Source of the DNA: an uncultured Prevotellaceae bacterium
GTDB lineage: Bacteria; Bacteroidota; Bacteroidia; Bacteroidales; Bacteroidaceae
Length of the DNA: 64,000 bases
Direction: 5' to 3'
Assembly: GCA_902774815.1 (NCBI GenBank)
Contig: CACYJV010000024.1
Coordinates: 1 to 64,000, forward strand
Shown: positions 43,748-50,671 of the stretch, piece by piece
Position numbering within the stretch: position 1 is the first letter of the stretch
How the letters are laid out: each line of letters begins with the position of its first letter
Notes under the pieces: generated by a model
Told to the model about the DNA's origin: nothing
The model's input: only the letters and a program-made list of their open reading frames with translations
The model's database searches: none
Translations under genes and position numbers: made by a program

Positions 43748-44956
43748 TTAGTTTACTACTTTATCCAATAGTTTTTCCCACCGATCTATTGTATTCTCTA
43801 TTGAATAATATTTTGATCGTTCAATTGCCTTCGCTCTGACACTTTCACGATATTCATCATCTTCCATCATTTTTCGTATTCCAGCAGCAAGCGATTCCAC
43901 ATCATCCGGCTCGCACAAAATACCATTTTCGCAAGCCTCAAATTTATAGTTTCGAGTTTCGAGTTCCTGGTTTCGAGTTTCAGGTTTCGAGTTTGAACCT
44001 TGAACATTAAACTTTGAACCTTGCCCTTCTGGGCAAACAATCTCCCTTTGACGTCCTTTATAATCACATGCGACACATGCACAACCCTGACTCATTGCCT
44101 CAATCAGCACCAAGCCAAATCCTTCATATCTGCTACTCAATACGAATATTGAGGCATCTTGATATAGTTTCTCCACATCATTTCGGAATCCAAGAAACTC
44201 CACTCTGTCCTCCACTCCATTCTCCTTGCACAGTTGCTTCAAGTAGTTCAGACTCTCCTCACTTCCTGTACCTGCAATCTGCAGTTTCCAAGATTCTCCA
44301 GTTGAAGATAATTGTCCATTGTCAATTTTCAATTGTCCATTTACAAGAGCCCACGCTCGTATCAGCACATCAAAACCCTTCACATACCATCCATCTAATC
44401 TTCCAGCAGCTAAAATAACATGAGCCTTTGTTGTATTTTGTTTTGAAGGCAAATAAGACAATGGGTTATTAACGACTACTACATTTTTCAATCTATTGCC
44501 AATGAGAATTTTATCAGTATTTGTTAAAACTGTAACCAATGCATATAGCCTATTGATATAAAACTTAAAAAAATTCTCTAATCGCGATAATCCCATACCA
44601 GGACGTTCAAAAGCATAGTGCTCTGTCATGATTATGGGGACATTGATTCTTATAGTAGCAATTTTTGCAACCAAAGAGCAGGTTCCCATAACTCCGATGA
44701 TAACATCTGGATGCTCTTTTTTAACAGCATTTCGTATATTCGAAACAGCACTAATCCATTTTTTTAGTTTGTTATCATTTGTCGAAACAAGATTATAAAG
44801 CCTTATTCGTTCATCTACCTTGTAAGTTCGTTCCTCCAATAGATTAGATACGATAACAACTTCGTTTCCTCTATTTACAAAGCCATTAGCCCAGAGAACA
44901 GCAACACGTTCGGCTCCTCCAAAACTTAGCCTTGAGCAAACTATCATGATTTTCAT
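43748..44956 (-). CDS. GT4-family glycosyltransferase with two repeat-encoded insertions
   Basis: A 402-residue GT-B glycosyltransferase: KIMIVCSRLSFGGAERVAVL, LAAGRLDGWYVKGFDVLIRA, SSRYEGFGLVLIEAMSQG (EX7E). Compared with relatives it carries two additions made of 7-bp repeats: VNGQLKIDNGQLSSTGE after the first donor strand, and about 28 residues (from GSKFNVQG to ETRNYKFEA) between the donor loop and the final helix. ATG 44956 shares one base with the polymerase stop codon (TAATG). The insertions fall in expected surface loops, so activity may be preserved. Confidence 0.92.
   Translation of the reverse strand: MKIMIVCSRLSFGGAERVAVLWANGFVNRGNEVVIVSNLLEERTYKVDERIRLYNLVSTNDNKLKKWISAVSNIRNAVKKEHPDVIIGVMGTCSLVAKIATIRINVPIIMTEHYAFERPGMGLSRLENFFKFYINRLYALVTVLTNTDKILIGNRLKNVVVVNNPLSYLPSKQNTTKAHVILAAGRLDGWYVKGFDVLIRAWALVNGQLKIDNGQLSSTGESWKLQIAGTGSEESLNYLKQLCKENGVEDRVEFLGFRNDVEKLYQDASIFVLSSRYEGFGLVLIEAMSQGCACVACDYKGRQREIVCPEGQGSKFNVQGSNSKPETRNQELETRNYKFEACENGILCEPDDVESLAAGIRKMMEDDEYRESVRAKAIERSKYYSIENTIDRWEKLLDKVVN
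43949..44025. repeat. In-frame array of eleven 7-bp units in a GT4 gene
   Basis: Eleven consecutive 7-bp units (GTTTCGA, GTTTCGA, GTTCCTG, GTTTCGA, GTTTCAG, GTTTCGA, GTTTGAA, CCTTGAA, CATTAAA, CTTTGAA, CCTTGCC), 77 bp, are translated within the glycosyltransferase. This is the longest heptamer run in the window. Confidence 0.9.
44310..44344. repeat. In-frame 7-bp array, second in the same GT4 gene
   Basis: AATTGTC, CATTGTC, AATTTTC, AATTGTC, CATTTAC, encoding VNGQLKIDNGQL. Confidence 0.8.
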
Positions 44957-45999
44957 TATGCTCGACCTCCTATATTCATATACATAATTGCTGTAAGCGC
45001 AACCCCCATCCCCCAATATGCTATCCACCTATTTCGTTTATCAAACATATAAACCAATGATGGTATTATGACAAACTCTAATGTGGCAAACATGGTTGAT
45101 GTCCTTCCTGAAAGAGCAGTAAACATGCTAAATGCTGTTAGAATAAATGTAGAATAAAGATAGGCGACTCGAATTGTATAATAGTGAGGAACTCTATTTT
45201 TCAGTCGATTTTCATTGAAAGTAAATGCTAATAAAAGAAATGATTGTAAATAAATCAGTGGATTAGCCAAACCTTTTGCCTCTTCAACAAATGCTCCTTG
45301 GGTGTAAGTTGTCGCGACATCCAGATCTTGTGATGTATCAATGATATAATTCTGTAGAACGCCCGTAAAGAAGCCACCGATTACAAATGCTAATGCCAAT
45401 ATTGCAACAATTTGCCATTTTCTAAAATTTATATATGATATAAAATACAATGGTATTGCAATCACGGCACTGTGATGGAAAAAATATGCTATAAAAACCA
45501 ATCCAAAATATCGTTTCCAATCTCGCTTCGTAATGAATTGGATGCCAAATAGAATAATTGCGTATGCTAATCCAGATCTTATTTGAATAAGATTTCTTCC
45601 AGTAAAGAAACGCGCTAAATATGCACATATTCCCAGAAAAGGGTAAAAAGCATATTTTCTAAAACTGAGATATAGAAAAAAGAATGTTATTGCTGAAACT
45701 ACTACTAAATATGCAGTTGCATTACTTGTAAAAGTTTTGACTACTACACCAATGTAAAAGAACCCCATCTCGCTATAACCAAAAGGCGTATCAATAGAAC
45801 TCAAGCTACCTAATGTTGGTGTATAATCTTGGAATCCCATTGTGTACACACGAGTATCAGGCCAGACAACCTGATTACGCATGCCAGCACCTAATGCCAG
45901 AACAACACATGTCAATATCAAAAATTGTTTTTTTCGATACGGTGTTAACGCTTCAGCATATATTGCAAATAAATAGAATAATATGAATAGATAAATCAT
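44956..45999 (-). CDS. EpsG-like polysaccharide polymerase (Wzy)
   Basis: A 347-residue polytopic membrane protein with about ten spans. The EpsG-type pattern is visible: GAGMRNQVVWPDTRVYTMGF near residue 37, RFFTGRNLIQIRSGLAYAII and YFFHHSAVIAIPLYFIS. It would polymerise lipid-linked repeat units on the periplasmic side and is the only polymerase candidate in the window. It overlaps the upstream GT2 gene by four bases and shares one base with the next GT4 start. Base composition is strongly AT-rich, as common for Wzy genes. Confidence 0.9.
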   Translation of the reverse strand: MIYLFILFYLFAIYAEALTPYRKKQFLILTCVVLALGAGMRNQVVWPDTRVYTMGFQDYTPTLGSLSSIDTPFGYSEMGFFYIGVVVKTFTSNATAYLVVVSAITFFFLYLSFRKYAFYPFLGICAYLARFFTGRNLIQIRSGLAYAIILFGIQFITKRDWKRYFGLVFIAYFFHHSAVIAIPLYFISYINFRKWQIVAILALAFVIGGFFTGVLQNYIIDTSQDLDVATTYTQGAFVEEAKGLANPLIYLQSFLLLAFTFNENRLKNRVPHYYTIRVAYLYSTFILTAFSMFTALSGRTSTMFATLEFVIIPSLVYMFDKRNRWIAYWGMGVALTAIMYMNIGGRA

Positions 46000-46970
46000 A
46001 CTCTATGACTGTTTATTCTTTTGACAATTTGTTTCATTTGAAATAAAACGAGAAAGATACTCCACGCAAACTGATAATGTCCTTTCTGCGATATTCCATA
46101 CAATAACTTCATCAGTTTCATTTCATTACTTAAATCTAATTGATAAGTTGAGAATCTCTCTTTGAATGATCTTGATGTGTACATCTGACTGCCAAAATGA
46201 AATGCGCGATAGAAAATTGCAAAAGATTTCTTCTCGTATGCCAACAGCTTATATGGCGTATTATAAAGCAGTTCCACAAACATGTCGCGTATTCTGACAT
46301 CATGTTGATAGGTGTTTTCATCATATCGCCGAGATTGGGTTTCGCTCCCAAAATGCATATAGTGATAGTATGCCTTTGGCAAATATGCTATCTTGATTTC
46401 GTTCTTTAGTAATTTGCACATAGTGTACTGATCCTCACAGCCATACATTCCTAATGGATAATGTAAGTCATATAGCTGATAAAGGGAACGGCGAATAAGT
46501 TTCGTTACCGTGAAACCATAGACTTTACCGACAATTAAATCTTTGAGCACGTCATTGTGGTCCAGACTGGTAGGCTCTTGCTTGCAGTAACTCTGGCGAT
46601 AGGGATCATTATAGTATAGGTCGCACATCACCATGTCAGCATCTGTTTCCTGTGCCTTGGCATACATATCCGTCAGGCAGTCGGCATCCACCCAGTCGTC
46701 TGGGTCGAAGAAGATGGTGTAGTCGCCTTGGGCTCGCTCGATGCCATAGTTGCGGGCATCGCTGAGGCCACCATTGGGCTTATGGTAGGCGGTGAAACGA
46801 GAATCCTTGGCGGCATACTCATCGCAGATGGCGGGGGAGTTGTCCTTGCTGCCGTCGTCAATGAGCAGACATTCATAGTCCTGGAACGTTTGGGCGAGTA
46901 TGGAGTCGAGACACTTCCGCATCAGCTTCTCCATATTGTATATCGGTACGATTACAGAAATTTTAGGCAT
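45996..46970 (-). CDS. GT2-family glycosyltransferase
   Basis: A 324-residue GT-A enzyme: PKISVIVPIYNMEKLMRKCL, LLIDDGSKDNSP, NGGLSDARNYGIERAQGDY, FFDPDDWVDADCL (DxD) and a YGCEDQYTMCKLL acceptor motif. Specificity is not evident. ATG 46970 is preferred because the GT2 domain begins there; codons up to 47015 are built from 9-bp GGTTCAA-type repeats. Palindromic element E lies 54 bases upstream. The 5' half is GC-richer than the 3' half, hinting at a mosaic. Confidence 0.92.
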   Translation of the reverse strand: MPKISVIVPIYNMEKLMRKCLDSILAQTFQDYECLLIDDGSKDNSPAICDEYAAKDSRFTAYHKPNGGLSDARNYGIERAQGDYTIFFDPDDWVDADCLTDMYAKAQETDADMVMCDLYYNDPYRQSYCKQEPTSLDHNDVLKDLIVGKVYGFTVTKLIRRSLYQLYDLHYPLGMYGCEDQYTMCKLLKNEIKIAYLPKAYYHYMHFGSETQSRRYDENTYQHDVRIRDMFVELLYNTPYKLLAYEKKSFAIFYRAFHFGSQMYTSRSFKERFSTYQLDLSNEMKLMKLLYGISQKGHYQFAWSIFLVLFQMKQIVKRINSHRV

Positions 46971-47024
46971 GGCAAAAAGTTCAATTGCAGCATAGCTGCG
47001 GTTCAAATGGTTCAATATCCTTCA

Positions 47025-47223
47025 TGTCACACAGATCTCACTGATCCCACAGATCGTTCAATTTCTCTTATGATAATATGTTTGGATTTATGGAAGAATA
47101 CTAAAAGCGAGCTTTCATGATTGTTCCAGTAAATCAAAACCTTTATTCACAAATAAAGTTATTTTGCAAGCAAAATGTAATCATCATAAAGATTCTATTT
47201 AGATGGTTTTAGATCTGAGTGAG
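47025..47223 (-). repeat. Multi-arm palindromic element E
   Basis: About 199 bp, ends CACACAGATCTCACTGATC and AGATCTGAGTGAG. Arms: TTATGATAAT / AATCATCATAA, GTTTGGATTTATGG / CCAGTAAATCAAAAC, AAAGCGAGCTTT, CTTTATTCACAAATAAAG and ATTTTGCAAGCAAAAT. Most similar to elements C and D. Confidence 0.85.
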
Positions 47224-47241
47224 TTATAAGCATTATGCTAT

Positions 47242-47413
47242 ACGCTGCGCGTAGAAATCTTAAGAAAATCTTATTCAAAATTGCAACCACAGATTACACA
47301 GATTGAACAGATTTACACGGAGAATAACCCCGGTATTTATATTTAAATGATTTTACATTTAATTTTTTTTATGATTTTGAGGAGCTCAGCGACGACCGCT
47401 ATACATTCTATAA
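47242..47413. repeat. Duplicated spacer block, copy 1
   Basis: This stretch has no gene. It contains a 9-bp periodic run (CAGATTACA, CAGATTGAA, CAGATTTAC) and a TTTTGAGGAGCTCAGCGACG segment, and leads directly into element F. A close copy lies at 48813-48998, leading into element I. Confidence 0.8.
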
Positions 47414-47595
47414 TGTCACACGAATCTCACAGATCTCATAGATATTTCTCATGATGATGGTTTTATTGTTGAAATAATACTGAAAGTGTACTTACATAGT
47501 TCTTCAAACAATCAAACACCTTTATTCACGAATAAAGAACGCTGCTTGCAGCTATTATCATAAGAAATCTGTTTAGATGGTAAAGATCCGTGTGA
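47414..47595 (-). repeat. Multi-arm palindromic element F
   Basis: About 182 bp, ends CACACGAATCTCACAGATC and AGATCCGTGTGAG. Arms: ATGATGATGG / ATTATCATAAG, ATTGTT...AACAAT with TGAAAGTGTACTTACA, CTTTATTCACGAATAAAG and GCTGCTTGCAGC in place of the ATTTTGC hairpin of other copies. Nearly identical to element K. Confidence 0.85.
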
Positions 47596-47599
47596 GTTA

Positions 47600-47685
47600 T
47601 ATTGAATGATTTTTGATCTGATTTTTGAATAATTTTGAGGAGCAAAGCGACGACCACTAAACACTCAACGCTTAACATTCTAAAT
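47600..47685. repeat. Spacer repeat between elements F and G
   Basis: Includes TTTTGAGGAGCAAAGCGACG and CACTCAACGCTTAACATTC, also found at 47371-47400 (first part), 48946-48998 and 50402-50430 (first part). No coding potential seen. Confidence 0.75.
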
Positions 47686-47842
47686 GTCACACGAATCTCA
47701 CGAATGACACGAATATAATTACTTTAAACTAGGTATCTGACTCTAAACTCCAAACACTCCGCTCGGCCCTCTGGGACGCTTTCATAGCTAAGCGGAGAAA
47801 GAACTCTAAACTATTTATTTTGATGGTCAGGATTGGTGTGAG
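47686..47842 (-). repeat. Palindromic element G (divergent)
   Basis: Left end CACACGAATCTCACGAATG, right end TTTGATGGTCAGGATTGGTGTGAG, which stops one base from the Fic stop codon. The middle is mostly CTCTAAA-type heptamers with a TCCGCTCGG...AAGCGGAG hairpin, so only the ends are conserved with other elements. Confidence 0.7.
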
Positions 47843-47843
47843 G

Positions 47844-48716
47844 TTATTCCTGCTCATAATAATATGAATAGTCGATGCCCTTCATGAAGATCTCCCGGTC
47901 GTCAATCTGATTGGTCAGGGCTTGTTCCAGGAGCGAACGAATATGGCTGCTATCAGTCTGACTTTCAACCATAGCGCTGAGATATTCATTCTTATCTATT
48001 TTGCTCCAGTCGACGCACATGCCCAAGCGTTTTTTGAAGATGAGGTCAAGCCAGATGCGCGTGCTGCGGCCATTGCCCTCCATGAAAGGATGTGCCACAT
48101 TCATCTCGACATATTTGGCAACAATCTCGTCGAAGGTATTCTCGGGCATCTGTTCAATTGTCTTCAGGTTCAGTGGCAGATACTCTGCAAGACAGAACAG
48201 CGTGTTACCCTTTGAGATGGTCTTCGTTCGAATCTTCCCTGCAAAGTCGTACAGGCCACCAAAGATATAGGCATGTATCTGCTGGAGGGCCTTCACGGTT
48301 CCTATGTCTTTGCCGGCAACTAAATTGCTTTCAATAAATGTATAAGCTTTTTTCTTGCTACGCCCATCGATGGTGTTGTCACTATAGGTGAACCACTCTA
48401 GGAACTCAGTGGCCTTTGCATTGGGAATGCTCTTTGCAAGTAAACCGACGCCATTGGCGTCCAAGACATCGGTAAGGCGCTTCTTCCCATCAGGTGCAGT
48501 GAGTCTCAACTGGTTAGTGTCACTAACCACTTCATTGTTCTCTGCCTTTAGTTTTGTTTTCAGGTACTTCCAGTAATTCCTACTCTTCTGGTAGTCTTGC
48601 TGTCCATTTATCGCTCCGACAATATCCAGCACAGAGAACCACGATTTGGAACGTTCTTCATCCCAAATAGCACGAACCTCGTGATCATGATAGAATCTTA
48701 TCGATTGATTGCTCAT
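47844..48716 (-). CDS. BRO-N-like / Fic domain fusion protein
   Basis: A 290-residue protein. Residues 1-110 resemble the BRO-N (phage antirepressor-type) DNA-binding domain (VRAIWDEERSKSWFSVLDIV, then LTDVLDANGVGLLAKSIPNA). Residues 130-290 are a Fic domain with the full catalytic motif HPFMEGNGRSTRIW; Fic enzymes usually transfer AMP to target proteins. No adjacent antitoxin is visible; an inhibitory (S/T)xxxE(G/N) helix is not obvious. It is a lone gene between palindromic elements G and H, in the midst of repeats, resembling an acquired cassette. It may regulate, or act as a toxin-like enzyme. Confidence 0.88.
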   Translation of the reverse strand: MSNQSIRFYHDHEVRAIWDEERSKSWFSVLDIVGAINGQQDYQKSRNYWKYLKTKLKAENNEVVSDTNQLRLTAPDGKKRLTDVLDANGVGLLAKSIPNAKATEFLEWFTYSDNTIDGRSKKKAYTFIESNLVAGKDIGTVKALQQIHAYIFGGLYDFAGKIRTKTISKGNTLFCLAEYLPLNLKTIEQMPENTFDEIVAKYVEMNVAHPFMEGNGRSTRIWLDLIFKKRLGMCVDWSKIDKNEYLSAMVESQTDSSHIRSLLEQALTNQIDDREIFMKGIDYSYYYEQE

Positions 48717-48734
48717 CTCCTTCTGGTATTTTCT

Positions 48735-48765
48735 GTCACACGGATCTCACAGATCCCACAGAAAA
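48735..48765 (-). repeat. Palindromic element H (left end only)
   Basis: Only the left end (CACACGGATCTCACAGATC plus CCACAG) is present, 18 bases ahead of the Fic start codon. It is followed at 48777-48811 by four 9-bp GGTTCAA-type units. Confidence 0.75.
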
Positions 48766-48812
48766 CGCTAACGCGAGTTCAATAATGGTTCAAGAGGTTC
48801 AAAGGGTTCAAT

Positions 48813-48998
48813 ACGCAGCGCGTAGAAATCTTAAGATAATCTTATTCAAAATTGCAACCACAGATTACACTGATTGAACAGATTTACACGGAGAATAACC
48901 CCAGTTATTAATATTTGAATGATTTTATACTCGATTTTTGAATAATTTTGAGGAGCTCAGCGACGACCACTAAACACTCAACGCTTAACATTCTAAAT
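48813..48998. repeat. Duplicated spacer block, copy 2
   Basis: Close copy of 47242-47413, including the CAGATTACA-type 9-bp run and the GAGGAGCTCAGCGACG segment. The gene-free stretch 48717-49279 consists of H, this block and element I; no gene was seen in it. Confidence 0.8.
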
Positions 48999-49274
48999 GT
49001 CACACGGATCTCACAGATCTCACAGATATTTTTGAAAAGGATACGGCTTTATAAGCCCGTACAAACATGTTGTGCTGACTTAATCAAACTCGTTTGTTAA
49101 CCAGTAGAACTGTTTGTGCAGTCGTTTTGAAGAAACTCTTCATCCTTTTCATCATTATTTTCGGGTATTTCGAGTTTTGACACGAATATAATTACTTTAA
49201 ACTAGGTAACTGACTCTAAACTCTAAACACCAAACTCTAAACTATTTATTTTGATGGTCAAGATCTGTGTGAGG
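48999..49274 (-). repeat. Palindromic element I (mosaic of J-like and G-like halves)
   Basis: About 276 bp. The left part (to about 49160) matches element J: GAAAAGGAT / ATCCTTTTC arms, GGCTTTATAAGCC hairpin, a long TTAATCAAAC / GTTTGTTAA hairpin, ACTG...CAGT and GTTTTGAAGAAAC. The right part from 49178 (GACACGAATATAATTAC onward) matches element G, ending AGATCTGTGTGAG five bases from the stop codon of the 153-residue gene. Confidence 0.85.
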
Positions 49275-49279
49275 TATAG

Positions 49280-49741
49280 TTACATATCCCCGGACCAGCC
49301 ATGGCCAAGATCCCAATGCTCGTCATAAACGAACTCAAAATAAGGAAGCGAGAACTCCTCCTCAATGAGGGAAGTCAGCTCATCCTGTATTGGCTCTGCC
49401 CAGTGTCCAACAAGAACGATGAACTTATTGATGTTCCAAGCGACACTTCCACGAGGTATCTGCGTATAATCACCTTTAAACTCGGTCTCTTCATGTTTTG
49501 CTTGGGCACGAAAATACTCCTTTGCCCATACCTGACGATGCAGATGAGGATAGTTTATGAAGGGAAGACCTTTCTCTGCTGCATCTTCAACCATTTTAGG
49601 TGTTAATTCCGATTTTCTAACACCGAAGAATGCATGATCATCCATGTCATACCAAAAAATACCTATACATGGCATTTGCTCGTCGAATGACTTCATGTCA
49701 CTCATTTGTATCCTTTTTTGTTCTTCTGTCAACTCAGTCAT
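49280..49741 (-). CDS. Hypothetical 153-residue protein
   Basis: An acidic soluble protein of unknown function. Notable features are FWYDMDDHAFFGVRKSELTP, PFINYPHLHRQVWAKEYFRA, the segment GDYTQIPRGSVAW and a C-terminal EHWDLGHGWSGDM with several His and Trp. The mix of Asp, Glu and His could bind metal, but no known catalytic motif was recognised. It is a lone gene, five bases from element I at its 3' end and 20 bases from element J at its 5' end. ATG 49741 gives the longest form; ATG 49705 is a possible later start. Confidence 0.65.
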   Translation of the reverse strand: MTELTEEQKRIQMSDMKSFDEQMPCIGIFWYDMDDHAFFGVRKSELTPKMVEDAAEKGLPFINYPHLHRQVWAKEYFRAQAKHEETEFKGDYTQIPRGSVAWNINKFIVLVGHWAEPIQDELTSLIEEEFSLPYFEFVYDEHWDLGHGWSGDM

Positions 49742-49761
49742 ATTGGAATTGCTTATATTAT

Positions 49762-49992
49762 GTCACACGGATCTCACAGATCTCACGGATATTTCTGAAA
49801 AGGATGCGGCTTTTGAAAGCCTTGCAAACATGTTGTGCTGACTTAATCAAACTCGTTTGTTAATCAGCAGAACTGTTTGTGCAGTCGTTTCGAAGAAACT
49901 CTTTATCCTTTTCATCTTTATTTTCGGATGTTTTGGTATTTCGATACTTTCGGAATATAATCAATCTGTATAGATGGTCAAGATCTGTGTGA
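49762..49992 (-). repeat. Multi-arm palindromic element J
   Basis: About 231 bp, ends CACACGGATCTCACAGATC and AGATCTGTGTGAAG. Inner structure: GAAAAGGAT / ATCCTTTTC closing arms, GGCTTTTGAAAGCC hairpin, TGCTGA..TTAATCAAAC pairing with GTTTGTTAATCAGCA, ACTG TTTGTG CAGT and GTTTCGAAGAAAC. Compared with A-F the arms are different sequences but the branched layout is similar. Confidence 0.85.
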
Positions 49993-50011
49993 AGTTTTAT
50001 ATCATCAATAC

Positions 50012-50165
50012 AACGCTATGCTTTTGTGCCTGAAAAGCTATGCTCTATACTCTACGAAGCAATGAGTTGTATGTTACAGAGCATTGGGTTGCAGGTAGAA
50101 AAGCAATGCTTCTTAACCATGAAAGCTATGCATTTGATGTTGTAGGGCAATGCTTCAGAGGCAAC
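50012..50165. repeat. Array of seven degenerate 22-bp units
   Basis: The motif GC(T/A)(A/T)TG recurs at 50015, 50037, 50059, 50081, 50103, 50125 and 50147, always exactly 22 bp apart, with consensus AAAGC(T/A)ATGCTT at the start of each unit and a variable remainder. It lies between elements J and K and has no credible gene. A 22-bp step does not keep a reading frame and is close to two turns of DNA. Confidence 0.85.
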
Positions 50166-50187
50166 TGGGCAGCCCTTTTATTGTTAT

Positions 50188-50369
50188 GTCACACAGATCT
50201 CACAGATCTCATAGATATTTCTCATGATGATGGTTTTATTGTTGGAAGAATACTGAAAGTGTACTTTCATAGTTCTTCAAACAATCAAACACCTTTATTC
50301 ACGAATAAAGAACGCTGCTTGCAGCTATCATCATAAGAAATCTGTTTAGATGGTAAAGATCCGTGTGAG
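50188..50369 (-). repeat. Multi-arm palindromic element K
   Basis: About 182 bp, near duplicate of element F (ends CACACAGATCTCACAGATC and AGATCCGTGTGAG; TGAAAGTGTACTTTCA, CTTTATTCACGAATAAAG and GCTGCTTGCAGC hairpins). Confidence 0.85.
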
Positions 50370-50370
50370 T

Positions 50371-50520
50371 TATATTGAATGATTTTTGATCTGATTTTTG
50401 AATGATTTTGAGGAGCTCAGCGACGACCACTAAACTACCCAATCTAAACTTTCAAACTGACTCTAAACGCTAAACACTACACTCTAAACTCTCAAAGAAA
50501 GATGGTCAGGATCTGTGTGA
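50371..50520. repeat. Spacer repeat and extra element right end downstream of VapE gene
   Basis: Contains the TTTTGAGGAGCTCAGCGACG segment, heptamers of the CTCTAAA type, and a solitary right end GATGGTCAGGATCTGTGTGA at 50501-50520. The rest of the gene-free stretch to 50671 holds only the hairpin at 50591. Confidence 0.75.
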
Positions 50521-50590
50521 AATTTATTTCTATTTTCGACTACACATTCCACTATCCGCACAAACCAATGATTATCAGATAGTTACACGA

Positions 50591-50614
50591 GTGTAATTAA
50601 AATTTCAATTACAC
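50591..50614. other. Hairpin in the VapE gene 3' region
   Basis: GTGTAATT (50591-50598) pairs with AATTACAC (50607-50614) around an 8-base loop. It is 58 bases beyond the VapE stop codon, with no T run, so it is a structured 3' element rather than a clear terminator. Confidence 0.5.
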
Positions 50615-50671
50615 CAGCATAAGACGTTGTCTACCAATGAATTACGCGAAAGATGTAATGTGGAATTGAAA

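Noticed and set aside
47242-47413. Small gene in the duplicated spacer
   Set aside because: Short open frames there are composed of repeat units and differ in frame between the two copies.
50012-50165. CRISPR array
   Set aside because: Conserved part is only about 10 bp with 12-bp variable parts, and no cas gene is present.
27634-50369. True integron cassette array
   Set aside because: No integrase gene, no attI, and element ends lack the attC core-site pattern. Only the gene-plus-palindrome logic is similar, so it is kept as an analogy.
47025-50369. Remnants of an insertion sequence
   Set aside because: No transposase fragment in any frame and no target-site duplication could be identified; shared ends with varied folded interiors fit a repeat family better.
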